Notes under the pieces: generated by a model
The model's database searches: none
What the model saw: the letters and a program-made list of their open reading frames with translations, nothing else
Told to the model about the DNA's origin: nothing
Made by a program: the position numbers and the translations under genes
IMG/VR virus record: IMGVR_UViG_3300037155_000067
Location: 1-51,280 of that record
Source: a virus
Direction: 5' to 3' (one strand)
DNA: 51,280 nucleotides
Shown here: piece after piece, positions 1 to 7,392 of the stretch
Layout: the number at the start of each line of letters is the position of its first letter
Numbering within the stretch: position 1 is the first letter of the stretch

Positions 1-127
1 GCGATTCGAGATGCCGTTCCGTCAAAGGATTACGAGGCCATCGCGATGAATTTCAAGAAAATGGTGAGAATTTGGCGTGGAACGAGCATTGAATCCGGTA
101 TGACACGGCGCCGGCTTGCTGAGGCCG
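1..127. repeat. Terminal direct repeat, left copy
   Basis: These 127 bases are identical to 51154-51280. An exact terminal overlap of 127 bases is typical of a circular contig assembled with a k-mer of 127, and the endolysin reading frame continues correctly across the join. It is therefore most likely an assembly overlap on a circular or circularly permuted genome, not a biological terminal repeat, although a short true repeat cannot be excluded from sequence alone. Confidence 0.95.
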
Positions 128-147
128 CTCTAGTGCTGACTCCTTAA
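1..147 (+). CDS. Endolysin, C-terminal end (continues from 50515)
   Basis: This is the tail of the endolysin gene that starts at 50515 and crosses the circular junction. Frame 1 reads AIRDAVPSKDY onward and ends ALVLTP with TAA at 145-147. Joined to the right-hand part it gives 261 residues. Its stop overlaps the stop of the convergent terminase gene: the palindrome TTAA at 144-147 supplies both stop codons. Domain details are given under the right-hand part. Confidence 0.9.
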   Translation, partial: AIRDAVPSKDYEAIAMNFKKMVRIWRGTSIESGMTRRRLAEAALVLTP

Positions 148-1955
148 AAATATTCTGTCTCCACCTCAAAATCTTCCGTATAGCATTCTCCACCGTCGAA
201 ATCTTGCTCGATCACTTCGCGTTCCAGGGCTTTATTTGATTCGCTTTTCATTGGTGTTTTGATGCTGGCATGAACACCTTTTCGTCTCAGCAATTCGATG
301 TAAAATGAGAGCGCGTCGGCCTCATTCGGGCTTGATGGAAGCTCGTCCTTTTTCTGGATAGCTTTCTTTTTCTTGGAAGGGTCCCATTTTCTTTGGCAGA
401 GTTGGATGGCCGTCGTGTCGTCCATGCCCCTGATGATATCCGCCTCGACGTATTCTCGAATCGACCCGTAAAGCTCGGACACGCGGCGATCGTAAATTTC
501 CTTCGCCGGCCGCGGATCTTCTTCCGACACGATCATGTCCGACGGCGCCCCTCCTTCTTCGCAGGTGTGAATTAGTGGCGACCATTCGCGCTGGCAGGTT
601 GCAGCAACACCCGAGCCGATTCCCGTTGTTCCTGCGATGAATTCATCCGGTCGAATGCCTCGAGATAGGCAGAGCGATTTTACCTTTTCGGCGATTTGGT
701 ATTCCGCCGGGTTATTCGGATCATCGACAATGATCGGAATGCCGATAACTTCGTCCAGCAACGCGCGGAAAACGTTGTCGGTGTCTATCCCGCGTTTGAA
801 CGTTCGGAAACAGCATTTGTCACCCCCGAAACCTGGATCGAGGGAAGCCGAGACAACAAATCCGCTTTTCCATATCACTTTATCGAAAGCTTTATGCGAA
901 TGTAGAAGCGCCTCGGAAAGAACGGTGTCGTCAACTCCTTCAGGTGGCGGCAAGCCCTTCACCATGATGTAATATGTCCGCGTGTTTCTTCCTCCGGACT
1001 GCCGTTCGATGTCGGCGCGATCTTCCTCGGTCATTAGGCCGGTCCATTTGCCTTTGTCCTTGATGTTTGGGGATTGCTCGCCGTCGAAGCGCAAACACTT
1101 CACGCCCTTTGCCGACATCCATTCGGTCCCCATCGCTTCGGTGATCGGTCGGCCTGGAGCGGTTTCCATTTGTTTTCCGAGCGGATTCAGGGACGACGGA
1201 AGGTTGCCGAGGTCAATTGTCTGAAATTCTTCCGTGCCGATGCGCAGGTTGGATTCCACATCGATAATCGCCTGGCTCACGGCGTCGCTTTCGTCTCGCA
1301 CGATCAAAACCCTGCGCGCGTGATAACCCTTGATCGCCCCCACGGCTTTCTCAATGTCGCCTTGCTCGACCGGCACGACATAGATCCCGTGGACGAAATC
1401 ACCTGGCGTGCTACGAATTGCGGGCTTTGGCGCTCCGACGATCATGCTCGTGCCCATCTTACCGACCCGCCGCGAAACTTCTGCGTAAGCCGTGCTGATG
1501 CTCTTCCAGATACGCTTGCGAGCTGCGTCAATCGAAGTCGAAGCGATCACGACCGCCGTCTCGTCCGCGGCGCACATCCAGAATTTGAATGCGTAATCGC
1601 CGGCCGTATAGCTTTTCGAGGAGCCGCCGCCGCCACACAGGGCTGACCGTTGATTTTCACAAAATGCTTTGTCGGCGTCTATCGCCCACGGATTCCATTC
1701 GAAGTTTGGCCGCATCATTTCGGTCAAAATGCGCGAGTGCTGATGTCTGCCCATGCCGCTATATGGCGATTCGGCTTCTCGGTCGTGATCCGCCATATCC
1801 CATCGGCCATCGCGCAGAGTTGGGCGCCAGAGAGGTTTTACCTGCAACTTTGGCGCACACCGGAACAGCATGAGCTGCGCGTATAACGGATGCGTGCCAG
1901 CGGGAAACTTCACACCGTCAATCACCAGCATTTCGTTAGACTTCGCTTTTCCCAT
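144..1955 (-). CDS. terL: Terminase large subunit (TerL)
   Basis: This is the DNA-packaging ATPase and nuclease that pumps phage DNA through the portal. The 603-residue protein has a P-loop variant CGGGGSSKS at about 107-115 and a Walker B strand RVLIVRDES at about 215-223. The RNase H-like nuclease domain shows SLDPGFGGD (Asp 373) and the C-terminal acidic site SPNEADALS (Asp 547). Length and motif order fit a full-length TerL. It is the only gene on the minus strand. It converges on the endolysin gene with overlapping stops and diverges from the operon starting at 2006 across about 50 bases. No obvious small terminase lies next to it; the best candidate is the distant protein at 28489. No clear Shine-Dalgarno precedes the ATG. 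Confidence 0.95.
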   Translation of the reverse strand: MGKAKSNEMLVIDGVKFPAGTHPLYAQLMLFRCAPKLQVKPLWRPTLRDGRWDMADHDREAESPYSGMGRHQHSRILTEMMRPNFEWNPWAIDADKAFCENQRSALCGGGGSSKSYTAGDYAFKFWMCAADETAVVIASTSIDAARKRIWKSISTAYAEVSRRVGKMGTSMIVGAPKPAIRSTPGDFVHGIYVVPVEQGDIEKAVGAIKGYHARRVLIVRDESDAVSQAIIDVESNLRIGTEEFQTIDLGNLPSSLNPLGKQMETAPGRPITEAMGTEWMSAKGVKCLRFDGEQSPNIKDKGKWTGLMTEEDRADIERQSGGRNTRTYYIMVKGLPPPEGVDDTVLSEALLHSHKAFDKVIWKSGFVVSASLDPGFGGDKCCFRTFKRGIDTDNVFRALLDEVIGIPIIVDDPNNPAEYQIAEKVKSLCLSRGIRPDEFIAGTTGIGSGVAATCQREWSPLIHTCEEGGAPSDMIVSEEDPRPAKEIYDRRVSELYGSIREYVEADIIRGMDDTTAIQLCQRKWDPSKKKKAIQKKDELPSSPNEADALSFYIELLRRKGVHASIKTPMKSESNKALEREVIEQDFDGGECYTEDFEVETEYF

Positions 1956-1963
1956 TATTTTTG

Positions 1964-1992
1964 TTGACGTATGTTACCAGTTCTGATTGAAT
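1964..1992 (+). promoter_or_regulatory. Candidate sigma70-type promoter
   Basis: TTGACG (1964-1969), a 17-base spacer and TTGAAT (1987-1992) lie in the short gap between the divergent terminase gene and the operon beginning at 2006. The -10 match is four of six. The expected start of transcription is very close to the ATG at 2006, leaving little or no leader. This is inferred from pattern only. Confidence 0.4.
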
Positions 1993-2005
1993 GCGTCCAC
2001 AGTAG

Positions 2006-2140
2006 ATGCAAACCGTGCAAGTGAAACTGGCAGGTAAAACTCTTTGGGCACTCGTCGTAAAAGAGAATCGACTCACCATTTGGGTGCGGCTTCCAGACGG
2101 CAACGTGATCAAGCGTCACAAGAAAAAGCATCTCGTATGA
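2006..2140 (+). CDS. Small basic protein, 44 aa
   Basis: An ATG at 2006 opens a 44-codon frame beginning MQTVQVKLAGKT and ending in the basic run KRHKKKHLV. Its TGA overlaps the ATG of the glycosyltransferase at 2137 (ATGA), the same junction used throughout this operon, which is the main reason to believe it. The alternating hydrophobic and polar pattern suggests a small beta-barrel such as an SH3-like fold, but no family is recognised. It is the first gene of the accessory operon. Confidence 0.6.
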   Translation: MQTVQVKLAGKTLWALVVKENRLTIWVRLPDGNVIKRHKKKHLV

Positions 2141-3099
2141 GCCTCACGATTGCCTACATTTCGGCCCGTCGTAATAATCGCATCGAGTGGTTTTTCGATT
2201 CTCTGGCAAAGCAGGTCAAAAAGCTTCAGGAACACGTCATCGTTGTTGATCACTTCGAGAATGAATTTGGACGTAGCGAGGAAATCTTTCATAAATTCGC
2301 TAAGTCATTTACGGTGCCGCTACACATCGAGCACGAAGAAAAAGGCAACGTCCCGTCCAAATTCTTTACGCACGTCGAGCCGAAGCCTAACGTGTGGTCA
2401 GGAGATCATCGCTTGACAAAAGAGAATTGGTTTTCCGTAGCATCGTCAAGGAATAGCGCGATATGTCTTTGTCGAACAAGCCATATTGCGTTCGTGGATG
2501 ATTTGTCAGTATTGTGTCCTGGGTGGTGGCAGGCAGCGCAAGAGGCCGTAGCGGGCAGTTATATCGGGCTGGGCGCCTACCGAAAGGTCAACAATCTCCT
2601 CGTTGAGAATGGCGAGATAATCGAGTTTACGGCGACCGATGCTGGAATTGATGACCGCCTGAAGCGCGTGGATAAGGACGTGAGTGAATGCGACGGAGGT
2701 TGGCTCTATGGATGCAGCTTTGTCGCGCCTCTCGAAGATTTACTGGAAGTTGGAGGGTTTCCAGAGTTTTGTGATTCGCTCGGCGGGGAGGACTATTGCC
2801 TTGGTATCGCTCTCCGAAACGCTGGCAAGCATCTAAAGTTTGACCGGCGCATGATGACCCTCGAATCCGAGGAACTGCATTTCGTCGAGCCTGCCATGAA
2901 GCGCACCGACAAAGGCGTATCGCCTAACGACAAGTCACACGCTGCTCTCAGGATTGCGCAAGGGAGCGTCTATTACCCAAATTACTACGAAGGCGGCATC
3001 AGGGCTTTGCGCGATCATGTTCTAGCCGGTAATCCATTCCCAATTGTGCAGATACCCACTCACGACTGGTTTGACGGGCAGCCGATATCGGAGATGTAA
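2137..3099 (+). CDS. GT-A fold glycosyltransferase (family 2-like)
   Basis: Probably transfers a sugar from a nucleotide donor. The 320-residue protein opens with a beta strand (MSLTIAYIS) and a nucleotide-binding-like strand VIVVDHF near 34-40. It has a DxD-like acidic pair in AFVDDLSVLCPGWW (Asp 121-122) and a late acidic motif GGEDYCLGIALRNAG at about 216-230, as in the C-terminal half of family 2 and polypeptide GalNAc-transferase-like enzymes. I start it at ATG 2137, which overlaps the previous stop; an upstream in-frame start at 2044 would run through the preceding gene. The target is unknown: host surface glycan, virion protein or modified DNA base are all possible. Confidence 0.75.
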   Translation: MSLTIAYISARRNNRIEWFFDSLAKQVKKLQEHVIVVDHFENEFGRSEEIFHKFAKSFTVPLHIEHEEKGNVPSKFFTHVEPKPNVWSGDHRLTKENWFSVASSRNSAICLCRTSHIAFVDDLSVLCPGWWQAAQEAVAGSYIGLGAYRKVNNLLVENGEIIEFTATDAGIDDRLKRVDKDVSECDGGWLYGCSFVAPLEDLLEVGGFPEFCDSLGGEDYCLGIALRNAGKHLKFDRRMMTLESEELHFVEPAMKRTDKGVSPNDKSHAALRIAQGSVYYPNYYEGGIRALRDHVLAGNPFPIVQIPTHDWFDGQPISEM

Positions 3100-3100
3100 A

Positions 3101-3625
3101 ATGGGTGCCATATCAATCAATGAAGTTACTCAGCCTGTCATCGGAAGGTTCTATGTCGTACCCACTGTGTTTAATGCAGGCTGGAAGATCAATGTGCCGA
3201 TTTATGGTCCACCACATAACGATAAGGAATATCTGGATTTCGAAGAAGAACATTATCATGTCGATTGGAGATTCGTGGGGAATCGGTTTTATCGTTACCG
3301 ATTATCCACTAGATTTGCGACCGACTGTGATCCTTCGTATTTTCTTCATGGCATTGTGACGTGTTTGAAATTCGGCAACGAAGTCCGTCCTATGCGTCTC
3401 AGAATGAAACGCGAGACTCCTAGTTATCCGCCACCTGACAAAATACCCTGGTTGAAGAAATTAGAAAATGCTTACAATTTTCACCGTTTACCGAAATGCA
3501 GAACTTGCCCGCACAAAGGGATTTCACTTTGCCACGTCAAACCCGATAATAACGGATTGATCACATGCCCTGGTCACGGTCTAACGTGGCATTCTGTTAC
3601 CGGCGCTTTAGTAAGGGGAACATGA
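3101..3625 (+). CDS. Rieske-motif [2Fe-2S] protein
   Basis: The 174-residue protein carries near its C terminus a motif matching the Rieske iron-sulfur signature C-x-H-x(15-17)-C-x2-H. Cys136-Pro-His138, then 17 residues, then Cys156-Pro-Gly-His159, followed by GLTWHSVTG as in classical Rieske domains. In such proteins the two Cys and two His ligate a 2Fe-2S cluster. The N-terminal 120 residues match nothing I know; they are rich in aromatic and charged residues. Additional Cys 133 and 144 lie around the motif. ATG 3101 follows the previous stop by one base; an upstream frame extension overlaps the glycosyltransferase and is unlikely. Function as an electron carrier, oxygenase component or structural cluster is not resolvable. 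Confidence 0.7.
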   Translation: MGAISINEVTQPVIGRFYVVPTVFNAGWKINVPIYGPPHNDKEYLDFEEEHYHVDWRFVGNRFYRYRLSTRFATDCDPSYFLHGIVTCLKFGNEVRPMRLRMKRETPSYPPPDKIPWLKKLENAYNFHRLPKCRTCPHKGISLCHVKPDNNGLITCPGHGLTWHSVTGALVRGT

Positions 3626-3750
3626 GACGAACAATCTCCAAACTACTTAAGTCGTCCTCGCGCGATCACCGGCATTACCGGAAGCTGAAGCGGCTCTGGC
3701 ACAAGATACCACGTCCAATGCGCGGCAAAGAGAGAAAGGCGATGCAGTGA
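3622..3750 (+). CDS. Small basic protein, 42 aa
   Basis: ATG 3622 overlaps the TGA of the Rieske gene, and its own TGA overlaps the GTG start of the next gene, so it is embedded in a coupled series. The peptide is strongly basic (MRRTISKLLKSSSRDHRHYR and onward, with KIPRPMRGKERKAMQ at the end) and has no membrane segment. It may bind nucleic acid or a phage partner; no family is recognised. An upstream in-frame ATG at 3565 lies inside the Rieske motif region and is less likely. Confidence 0.5.
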   Translation: MRRTISKLLKSSSRDHRHYRKLKRLWHKIPRPMRGKERKAMQ

Positions 3751-4034
3751 ACCTTTGCCTACGACTACCGTGGTTTAACCGTCGCCGTCCGTTTGTAGCG
3801 CTCCATTTTGTCCGGTGGGGCACTGAGTATAGGTCGTTTTACCGGAATAGTAGGACGGTATGGAAGATTGGTGTTGGAGCAGGAAGAGACACAACAGATA
3901 TAGTTGTGCAAGTTGTGGCGGAAGCCCTTGCATTTTCTTCTGGACTTGAAATTAATTCAATTACTGTTACGCCACCAAAAATCACCGAAATGGGACACTG
4001 GAAATGGCTTTATCTGCGCGGGAGGTGGAAATGA
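3747..4034 (+). CDS. Hypothetical protein, 95 aa
   Basis: A GTG start at 3747 overlaps the previous TGA (GTGA). The protein begins MNLCLRLPWFNRRRPFVALHF and ends HWKWLYLRGRWK. That last segment is encoded by a 41-bp sequence repeated at 4213-4253, where it ends a 20-residue peptide. The middle is soluble-looking and no family is recognised. Its stop overlaps the ATG at 4031. Confidence 0.55.
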   Translation: MNLCLRLPWFNRRRPFVALHFVRWGTEYRSFYRNSRTVWKIGVGAGRDTTDIVVQVVAEALAFSSGLEINSITVTPPKITEMGHWKWLYLRGRWK

Positions 4035-4036
4035 AT
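3996..4036 (+). repeat. 41-bp direct repeat, copy 1
   Basis: This copy matches 4213-4253 at 39 of 41 positions. It encodes HWKWLYLRGRWK plus the ATGA junction with the next gene. The two mismatches are third-codon positions (CTT/CTG for Leu and TAT/TAC for Tyr), so the peptide is unchanged. Confidence 0.9.
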
Positions 4037-4192
4037 ATACTTTGCGGATTGGGCGTTATAATCGGTCTTCTCGTGCTTGTATTGGCCGCGGTTAATTTGA
4101 GCCTTATGGCATGGGATGATCTCGAAGGGAAAAAACATCAACGAATGCTTGAACGTCTTCGGGCCGAAAAACGTTCAGACGAAATAATATGA
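4031..4192 (+). CDS. Small single-pass membrane protein, 53 aa
   Basis: ATG 4031 overlaps the previous TGA. Residues about 3-27 (ILCGLGVIIGLLVLVLAAVN onward) form a clear transmembrane helix. A charged helical tail follows (DDLEGKKHQRMLERLRAEKR). This is a typical phage inner-membrane peptide of unknown role. An ATG at 4004 in the same frame would add nine residues overlapping the previous gene and is not needed. Confidence 0.55.
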   Translation: MNILCGLGVIIGLLVLVLAAVNLSLMAWDDLEGKKHQRMLERLRAEKRSDEII

Positions 4193-4251
4193 GCCTACGC
4201 GATCACATCAACCACTGGAAATGGCTGTACCTGCGCGGGAGGTGGAAATGA
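4189..4251 (+). CDS. 20-residue micro-ORF ending in HWKWLYLRGRWK
   Basis: ATG 4189 overlaps the previous TGA and its own TGA overlaps the ATG at 4248, so it occupies a gene slot in the coupled series. The peptide is MSLRDHINHWKWLYLRGRWK. Its last 12 residues are identical to the end of the 95-residue protein upstream. It may be a duplicated peptide module or simply a duplicated translation-coupling sequence; which is not known. Confidence 0.45.
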   Translation: MSLRDHINHWKWLYLRGRWK

Positions 4252-4253
4252 AT
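4213..4253 (+). repeat. 41-bp direct repeat, copy 2
   Basis: Second copy of the 3996-4036 repeat, offset by 217 bases, with two synonymous differences. Both copies end at an ATGA junction that starts a small membrane protein gene, so the duplicated unit may be the end-peptide plus start-codon context. Confidence 0.9.
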
Positions 4254-4487
4254 TCGCTACGGAACAGAAAAATCCATGAGCGTATGAGCGGAACTAAAGT
4301 AGGGGTTGTTTGCGCAATTTATCTTTTTGGAAGCATCTGTCTGTATTTTGGAATAGCGATTTGGTTAGCGATGTGGATTTTCCATCAAACTGGAAGTTGT
4401 TTGGCCGGTCTGATCTCTCCACTGTTTTCGGCAATCACATGGGTCACGTCATTGCACTATTTCAGAGAGTGGGTTTTGAAACAATGA
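4248..4487 (+). CDS. Small membrane protein, 79 aa
   Basis: ATG 4248 overlaps the micro-ORF stop. After a basic N terminus (MNSLRNRKIHERMSG) there are two hydrophobic stretches, about 17-45 and 50-70, giving a likely two-helix membrane protein ending YFREWVLKQ. The gene before the previous micro-ORF is also a small membrane protein, so this pair may derive from a duplication that carried the 41-bp repeat. No family is recognised. Confidence 0.55.
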   Translation: MNSLRNRKIHERMSGTKVGVVCAIYLFGSICLYFGIAIWLAMWIFHQTGSCLAGLISPLFSAITWVTSLHYFREWVLKQ

Positions 4488-5092
4488 GCCTTCCAAGTCA
4501 CATCAAGGACGCGATTGATAGTTACATCCCAACGTATGAGGGGTGGAGTACGCCAGAACGTTGCTGCGAAATGGCAGAGACGATCATCGATACTCAGCCG
4601 CTCGTTTGTGTGGATATCGGCGTGTTCGCAGGAAGGTCAACAATTTCACAAGGATTTGCGCTCAGAGAAAATCACTATGGCATGACATACGGTATAGATC
4701 CGTGGTCTCCCGAGGTTGCCTATAAAGGCGATGATGTTGAGGAGAGCGCTAAGTGGTGGAAAGAGAAATCGAACCTCGAAGAAATGCACCGGCAGGCAAT
4801 GAAGGCCGTTTGGGATCACAAACTCGAACCGTGGGTGACTATGATTAGGGCGCGCTCCGAGAATGTGATTCAATTATTCCCGCGTATCGGGTGGCTGAAC
4901 ATAGACGGAGGCCACGGCGAAGAATCCAGTTGCCGAGATGTCGAGCTTTACGTTCCAAAACTCGGTAGCGGAGGTTATCTCTTTTTTGACGACACCGACT
5001 GGCAGAGCACGCAGAAAGCTCTCGCACTAATCGAACAATCCTGCGACCTCGTGAACGACACGGGAAAAGCTAGGACTTACAGGAAACGATGA
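4484..5092 (+). CDS. Class I SAM-dependent methyltransferase (Methyltransf_24-like)
   Basis: The 202-residue protein has the glycine-rich SAM-binding loop VCVDIGVFAGRST at about 41-53, an acidic strand end in TYGIDPWSP (69-76), DGGHGEESSCRD at about 141-152 and LFFDDTDW near 166-173. This order fits the TylF / Methyltransf_24 type, which methylates small molecules or sugars using a metal held by the later Asp residues. ATG 4484 overlaps the previous stop. Its neighbours (glycosyltransferase, GH130-like protein) suggest a role in making or changing a glycan, but that is inference. The real protein starts 58 residues after the longest frame, which would run through the membrane protein gene. 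Confidence 0.75.
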   Translation: MSLPSHIKDAIDSYIPTYEGWSTPERCCEMAETIIDTQPLVCVDIGVFAGRSTISQGFALRENHYGMTYGIDPWSPEVAYKGDDVEESAKWWKEKSNLEEMHRQAMKAVWDHKLEPWVTMIRARSENVIQLFPRIGWLNIDGGHGEESSCRDVELYVPKLGSGGYLFFDDTDWQSTQKALALIEQSCDLVNDTGKARTYRKR

Positions 5093-5298
5093 TGGACTCA
5101 AATACTTCTAGAGTCAGGCGCAACGCAAAATTTCGGTTCGCTCCGTGCGGTGATTCGTCTGCGACAGAAGATGTCGAGCGGACGTTTCGGGTATCTGTTT
5201 GTGCGCGCGGATTCACCTCTGACTTCGCGCTTCCGACAAGGTTTTTTAACGGACTGACCTCATTTTTGGCTCGGCGGGCAGAAAAGCCACGAACTTAA
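5089..5298 (+). CDS. Hypothetical protein, 69 aa
   Basis: ATG 5089 overlaps the methyltransferase stop and the TAA at 5296-5298 overlaps the next ATG. The product (MMDSNTSRVRRNAKFRFAPC and onward) is basic with no membrane segment or known motif. Its composition is less protein-like than its neighbours, so it could be a spacer frame, but the overlaps on both sides favour translation. Confidence 0.4.
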   Translation: MMDSNTSRVRRNAKFRFAPCGDSSATEDVERTFRVSVCARGFTSDFALPTRFFNGLTSFLARRAEKPRT

Positions 5299-6638
5299 TG
5301 GACTTCGAAGAAGAACAGCCAGTAGCCGTCGGGGATGACACGCCAAAAATTCAGGATCAGGCAAAATCTCACGGCTGGGCGTGCGACATCTTCAATTTCG
5401 GTAAAGCCGAGCAACAAGGCACTGATCTTTTTAATCCCGGTCTAGTCCGTCGTCCTGATGGCCTGTGGCTTCTCGTGCGTCGGTCTGAAGCGATGTCCGG
5501 TATGCCGTACGGGATGAATAAAATCGTGGCGTTTAAGCTCGATCAAGACCGAAAGCCAACCGTCGGTGTGCCGTTGAATTTCCCTGATTCGAAAGATTCC
5601 GAACAGTTCGAAGATCCGCGCGGAGTTTTTTGGAATAACCAGACATGGATCGGGGTAGTGAATTTCGAGTGGTTCCCGAACGGAAGCTGGACCGGCGCCC
5701 ATCAGGCCATTGGGATTTTTCAAGATCAGTCGAACGATTCGATGGTCGAGCAAGAAAAATGGCTATCGAGCTGGAGGCCGATTGGTCGTCGTGATCCGAT
5801 TGTCGGGACGAACAAAGGCGCGGCTGGGCACACCGACGGACGACATAACAAAAATCTGACATATTTTTTCCTTCACGACAAATTGCACTGCGTCTACACG
5901 TCTGACCCGTGGTTAGTCGTAGAATTTGGGAACAAATGGGAAGAACAAGTTCATCATGTCGGCGAGGGTCCGAAATGGAAATACGGTCTGATCCGCGGGG
6001 GCACTCCGCCGGTCTTAGTTGGCGATAAATTCTACACCTTTTTTCATTCGAGCCTTCCGTGGCGCGGTCGGTATCGACGATATTACATGGGCGCGCTGGC
6101 GTTCGAAGCAACGCCGCCATTCAAGCCAGTGCTCTGGACGCAAGAACCGTTGCTGATCGGCAGCCAGAACGATTTTTGGCATCAACAAAAGCCGTTGGTA
6201 GTATTCCCGTGCGGCGCCGTCATGGAAAATGGAAAATGGCTTGTAACTTTTGGAGTCAACGACTTGAAATCCGCATGGATCGAGATTCCGCACGAGGATT
6301 TACAGAAAATGCTCGACCCGATTCCTGCTGTGCCAGGTATATCACTTTTGTCTGATCAGACCGTCAGACCAGTTTACGAACCTATTCCTTCTGAAGATTT
6401 GAGCGGCAGCACGGAAAGGCTTGCTGGAGCGAAACCAGATAGCCAACGCAGACACGCGGGAATGGTCGGAGCTGCGCAGCCCGACTTGAACAAGAGCGAG
6501 AGTAGCGACTCGCCCGCTCAATCTCTTCCGAAGCCACGAGGCCGCCCGCGCAAAGACGGATTGCCTCCGGGATCGGTGCAGAAACCGAAACGTAAACGCA
6601 GACGTCGGAAGAAAAAAGCGTTGAAGTTGGGCGAGTAA
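5298..6638 (+). CDS. GH130-like five-bladed beta-propeller protein with C-terminal AT-hook
   Basis: Residues 30-335 resemble the GH130 mannoside phosphorylase/hydrolase propeller: FNPGLVRRPDGLWLLVRR near 45-62, FEDPRGVFW at 104-112, YGLIRGGTPP at 229-238, and VVFPCGAVMENGKWLVTFGVND at 301-322, where family members have a conserved substrate-pocket strand. Whether it is active cannot be told. Residues 340-446 form a low-complexity, Ser/Pro-rich tail with an AT-hook (PKPRGRPRK, about 411-419) and a dense basic end (KRKRRRRKKK). That suggests DNA or other polyanion binding and is unusual on such an enzyme. It is the last gene of the accessory operon. An alternative is a structural propeller attached to the virion. 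Confidence 0.65.
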   Translation: MDFEEEQPVAVGDDTPKIQDQAKSHGWACDIFNFGKAEQQGTDLFNPGLVRRPDGLWLLVRRSEAMSGMPYGMNKIVAFKLDQDRKPTVGVPLNFPDSKDSEQFEDPRGVFWNNQTWIGVVNFEWFPNGSWTGAHQAIGIFQDQSNDSMVEQEKWLSSWRPIGRRDPIVGTNKGAAGHTDGRHNKNLTYFFLHDKLHCVYTSDPWLVVEFGNKWEEQVHHVGEGPKWKYGLIRGGTPPVLVGDKFYTFFHSSLPWRGRYRRYYMGALAFEATPPFKPVLWTQEPLLIGSQNDFWHQQKPLVVFPCGAVMENGKWLVTFGVNDLKSAWIEIPHEDLQKMLDPIPAVPGISLLSDQTVRPVYEPIPSEDLSGSTERLAGAKPDSQRRHAGMVGAAQPDLNKSESSDSPAQSLPKPRGRPRKDGLPPGSVQKPKRKRRRRKKKALKLGE

Positions 6639-6656
6639 AGGCGTAAACGCTCAAGC

Positions 6657-7391
6657 GTGAGCACGCTTACAGACGCCAGAACTTTTTTGAGCCGCTATGG
6701 TGGCGCTGGCAATTCCTTTGTAGACCGCCTAAATTTCGTAATTGCGCGCCTATTGCCCGAGGTGAATTCCAAAGGCACGAAAGTCCCTGCGCGCTTCGCC
6801 GTTTACACCGATAACGACGGCAATTCGGTCGTCACGTTGCCAAGAGAACTGGAGTCGATTCTGGCCGGCGCATGGCAATCGCCAGTGCAAAATGCCGTGC
6901 CGGGAACGTTTTTCTGTGGGCGACCGTTGCCAGTTCGGAATGACTGGTTCGAATTCACGACCTCTGGCCCAGGTGATCACGTCGGCTCAGATACCCGACG
7001 TGGCATCATACCGTTGAACGGACGTTTCACGACATTCGCCGATTGGAACACGCCACTGTTGCTTCGTGTGAAGCTGGAACAAACCGAAGTCGCCGGGAAA
7101 ATTATTCTTCGCGGAATGGTGGGCGGTCAGAAGGTTTACTCGACCGATAGCGGCAATAATTGGATCGAAGGCGTCGAGCTTCTGTTCACGAACGCGACCG
7201 TGACGACAACACAGTTTTTCGATTCGCCTCCGTATGAAATCGTGAAAACTATCACGAAAGGGCGCGTGCAACTCTACACCGTGGACACCAATGCGATCGA
7301 GACGCTCGTGGGGTACTATGAGCCACAGGAGACGAATCCATCGTATCAGCGGTATGCCGTGCCTCGATGTCCAGTGCTGACAACTCCGTAA
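6657..7391 (+). CDS. Putative virion structural protein, 244 aa
   Basis: GTG start at 6657, 18 bases after the GH130-like gene, opening the structural region. The start MSTLTDARTFLSRYGGAGNSFVDRLNFVIARLLP is helical. The rest is beta-rich (for example LLLRVKLEQTEVAGKIILRG and TITKGRVQLYTVDT), as in head-tail joining or tail-collar proteins. No family is recognised. With the next gene it precedes the ejection proteins, which favours a neck or tail position. Confidence 0.55.
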   Translation: MSTLTDARTFLSRYGGAGNSFVDRLNFVIARLLPEVNSKGTKVPARFAVYTDNDGNSVVTLPRELESILAGAWQSPVQNAVPGTFFCGRPLPVRNDWFEFTTSGPGDHVGSDTRRGIIPLNGRFTTFADWNTPLLLRVKLEQTEVAGKIILRGMVGGQKVYSTDSGNNWIEGVELLFTNATVTTTQFFDSPPYEIVKTITKGRVQLYTVDTNAIETLVGYYEPQETNPSYQRYAVPRCPVLTTP

Positions 7392-7392
7392 A

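Noticed and set aside
2044-2136. Upstream start for the glycosyltransferase
   Set aside because: Would overlap the whole end of the 44-residue gene; the ATGA at 2137 fits the operon pattern and the family start.
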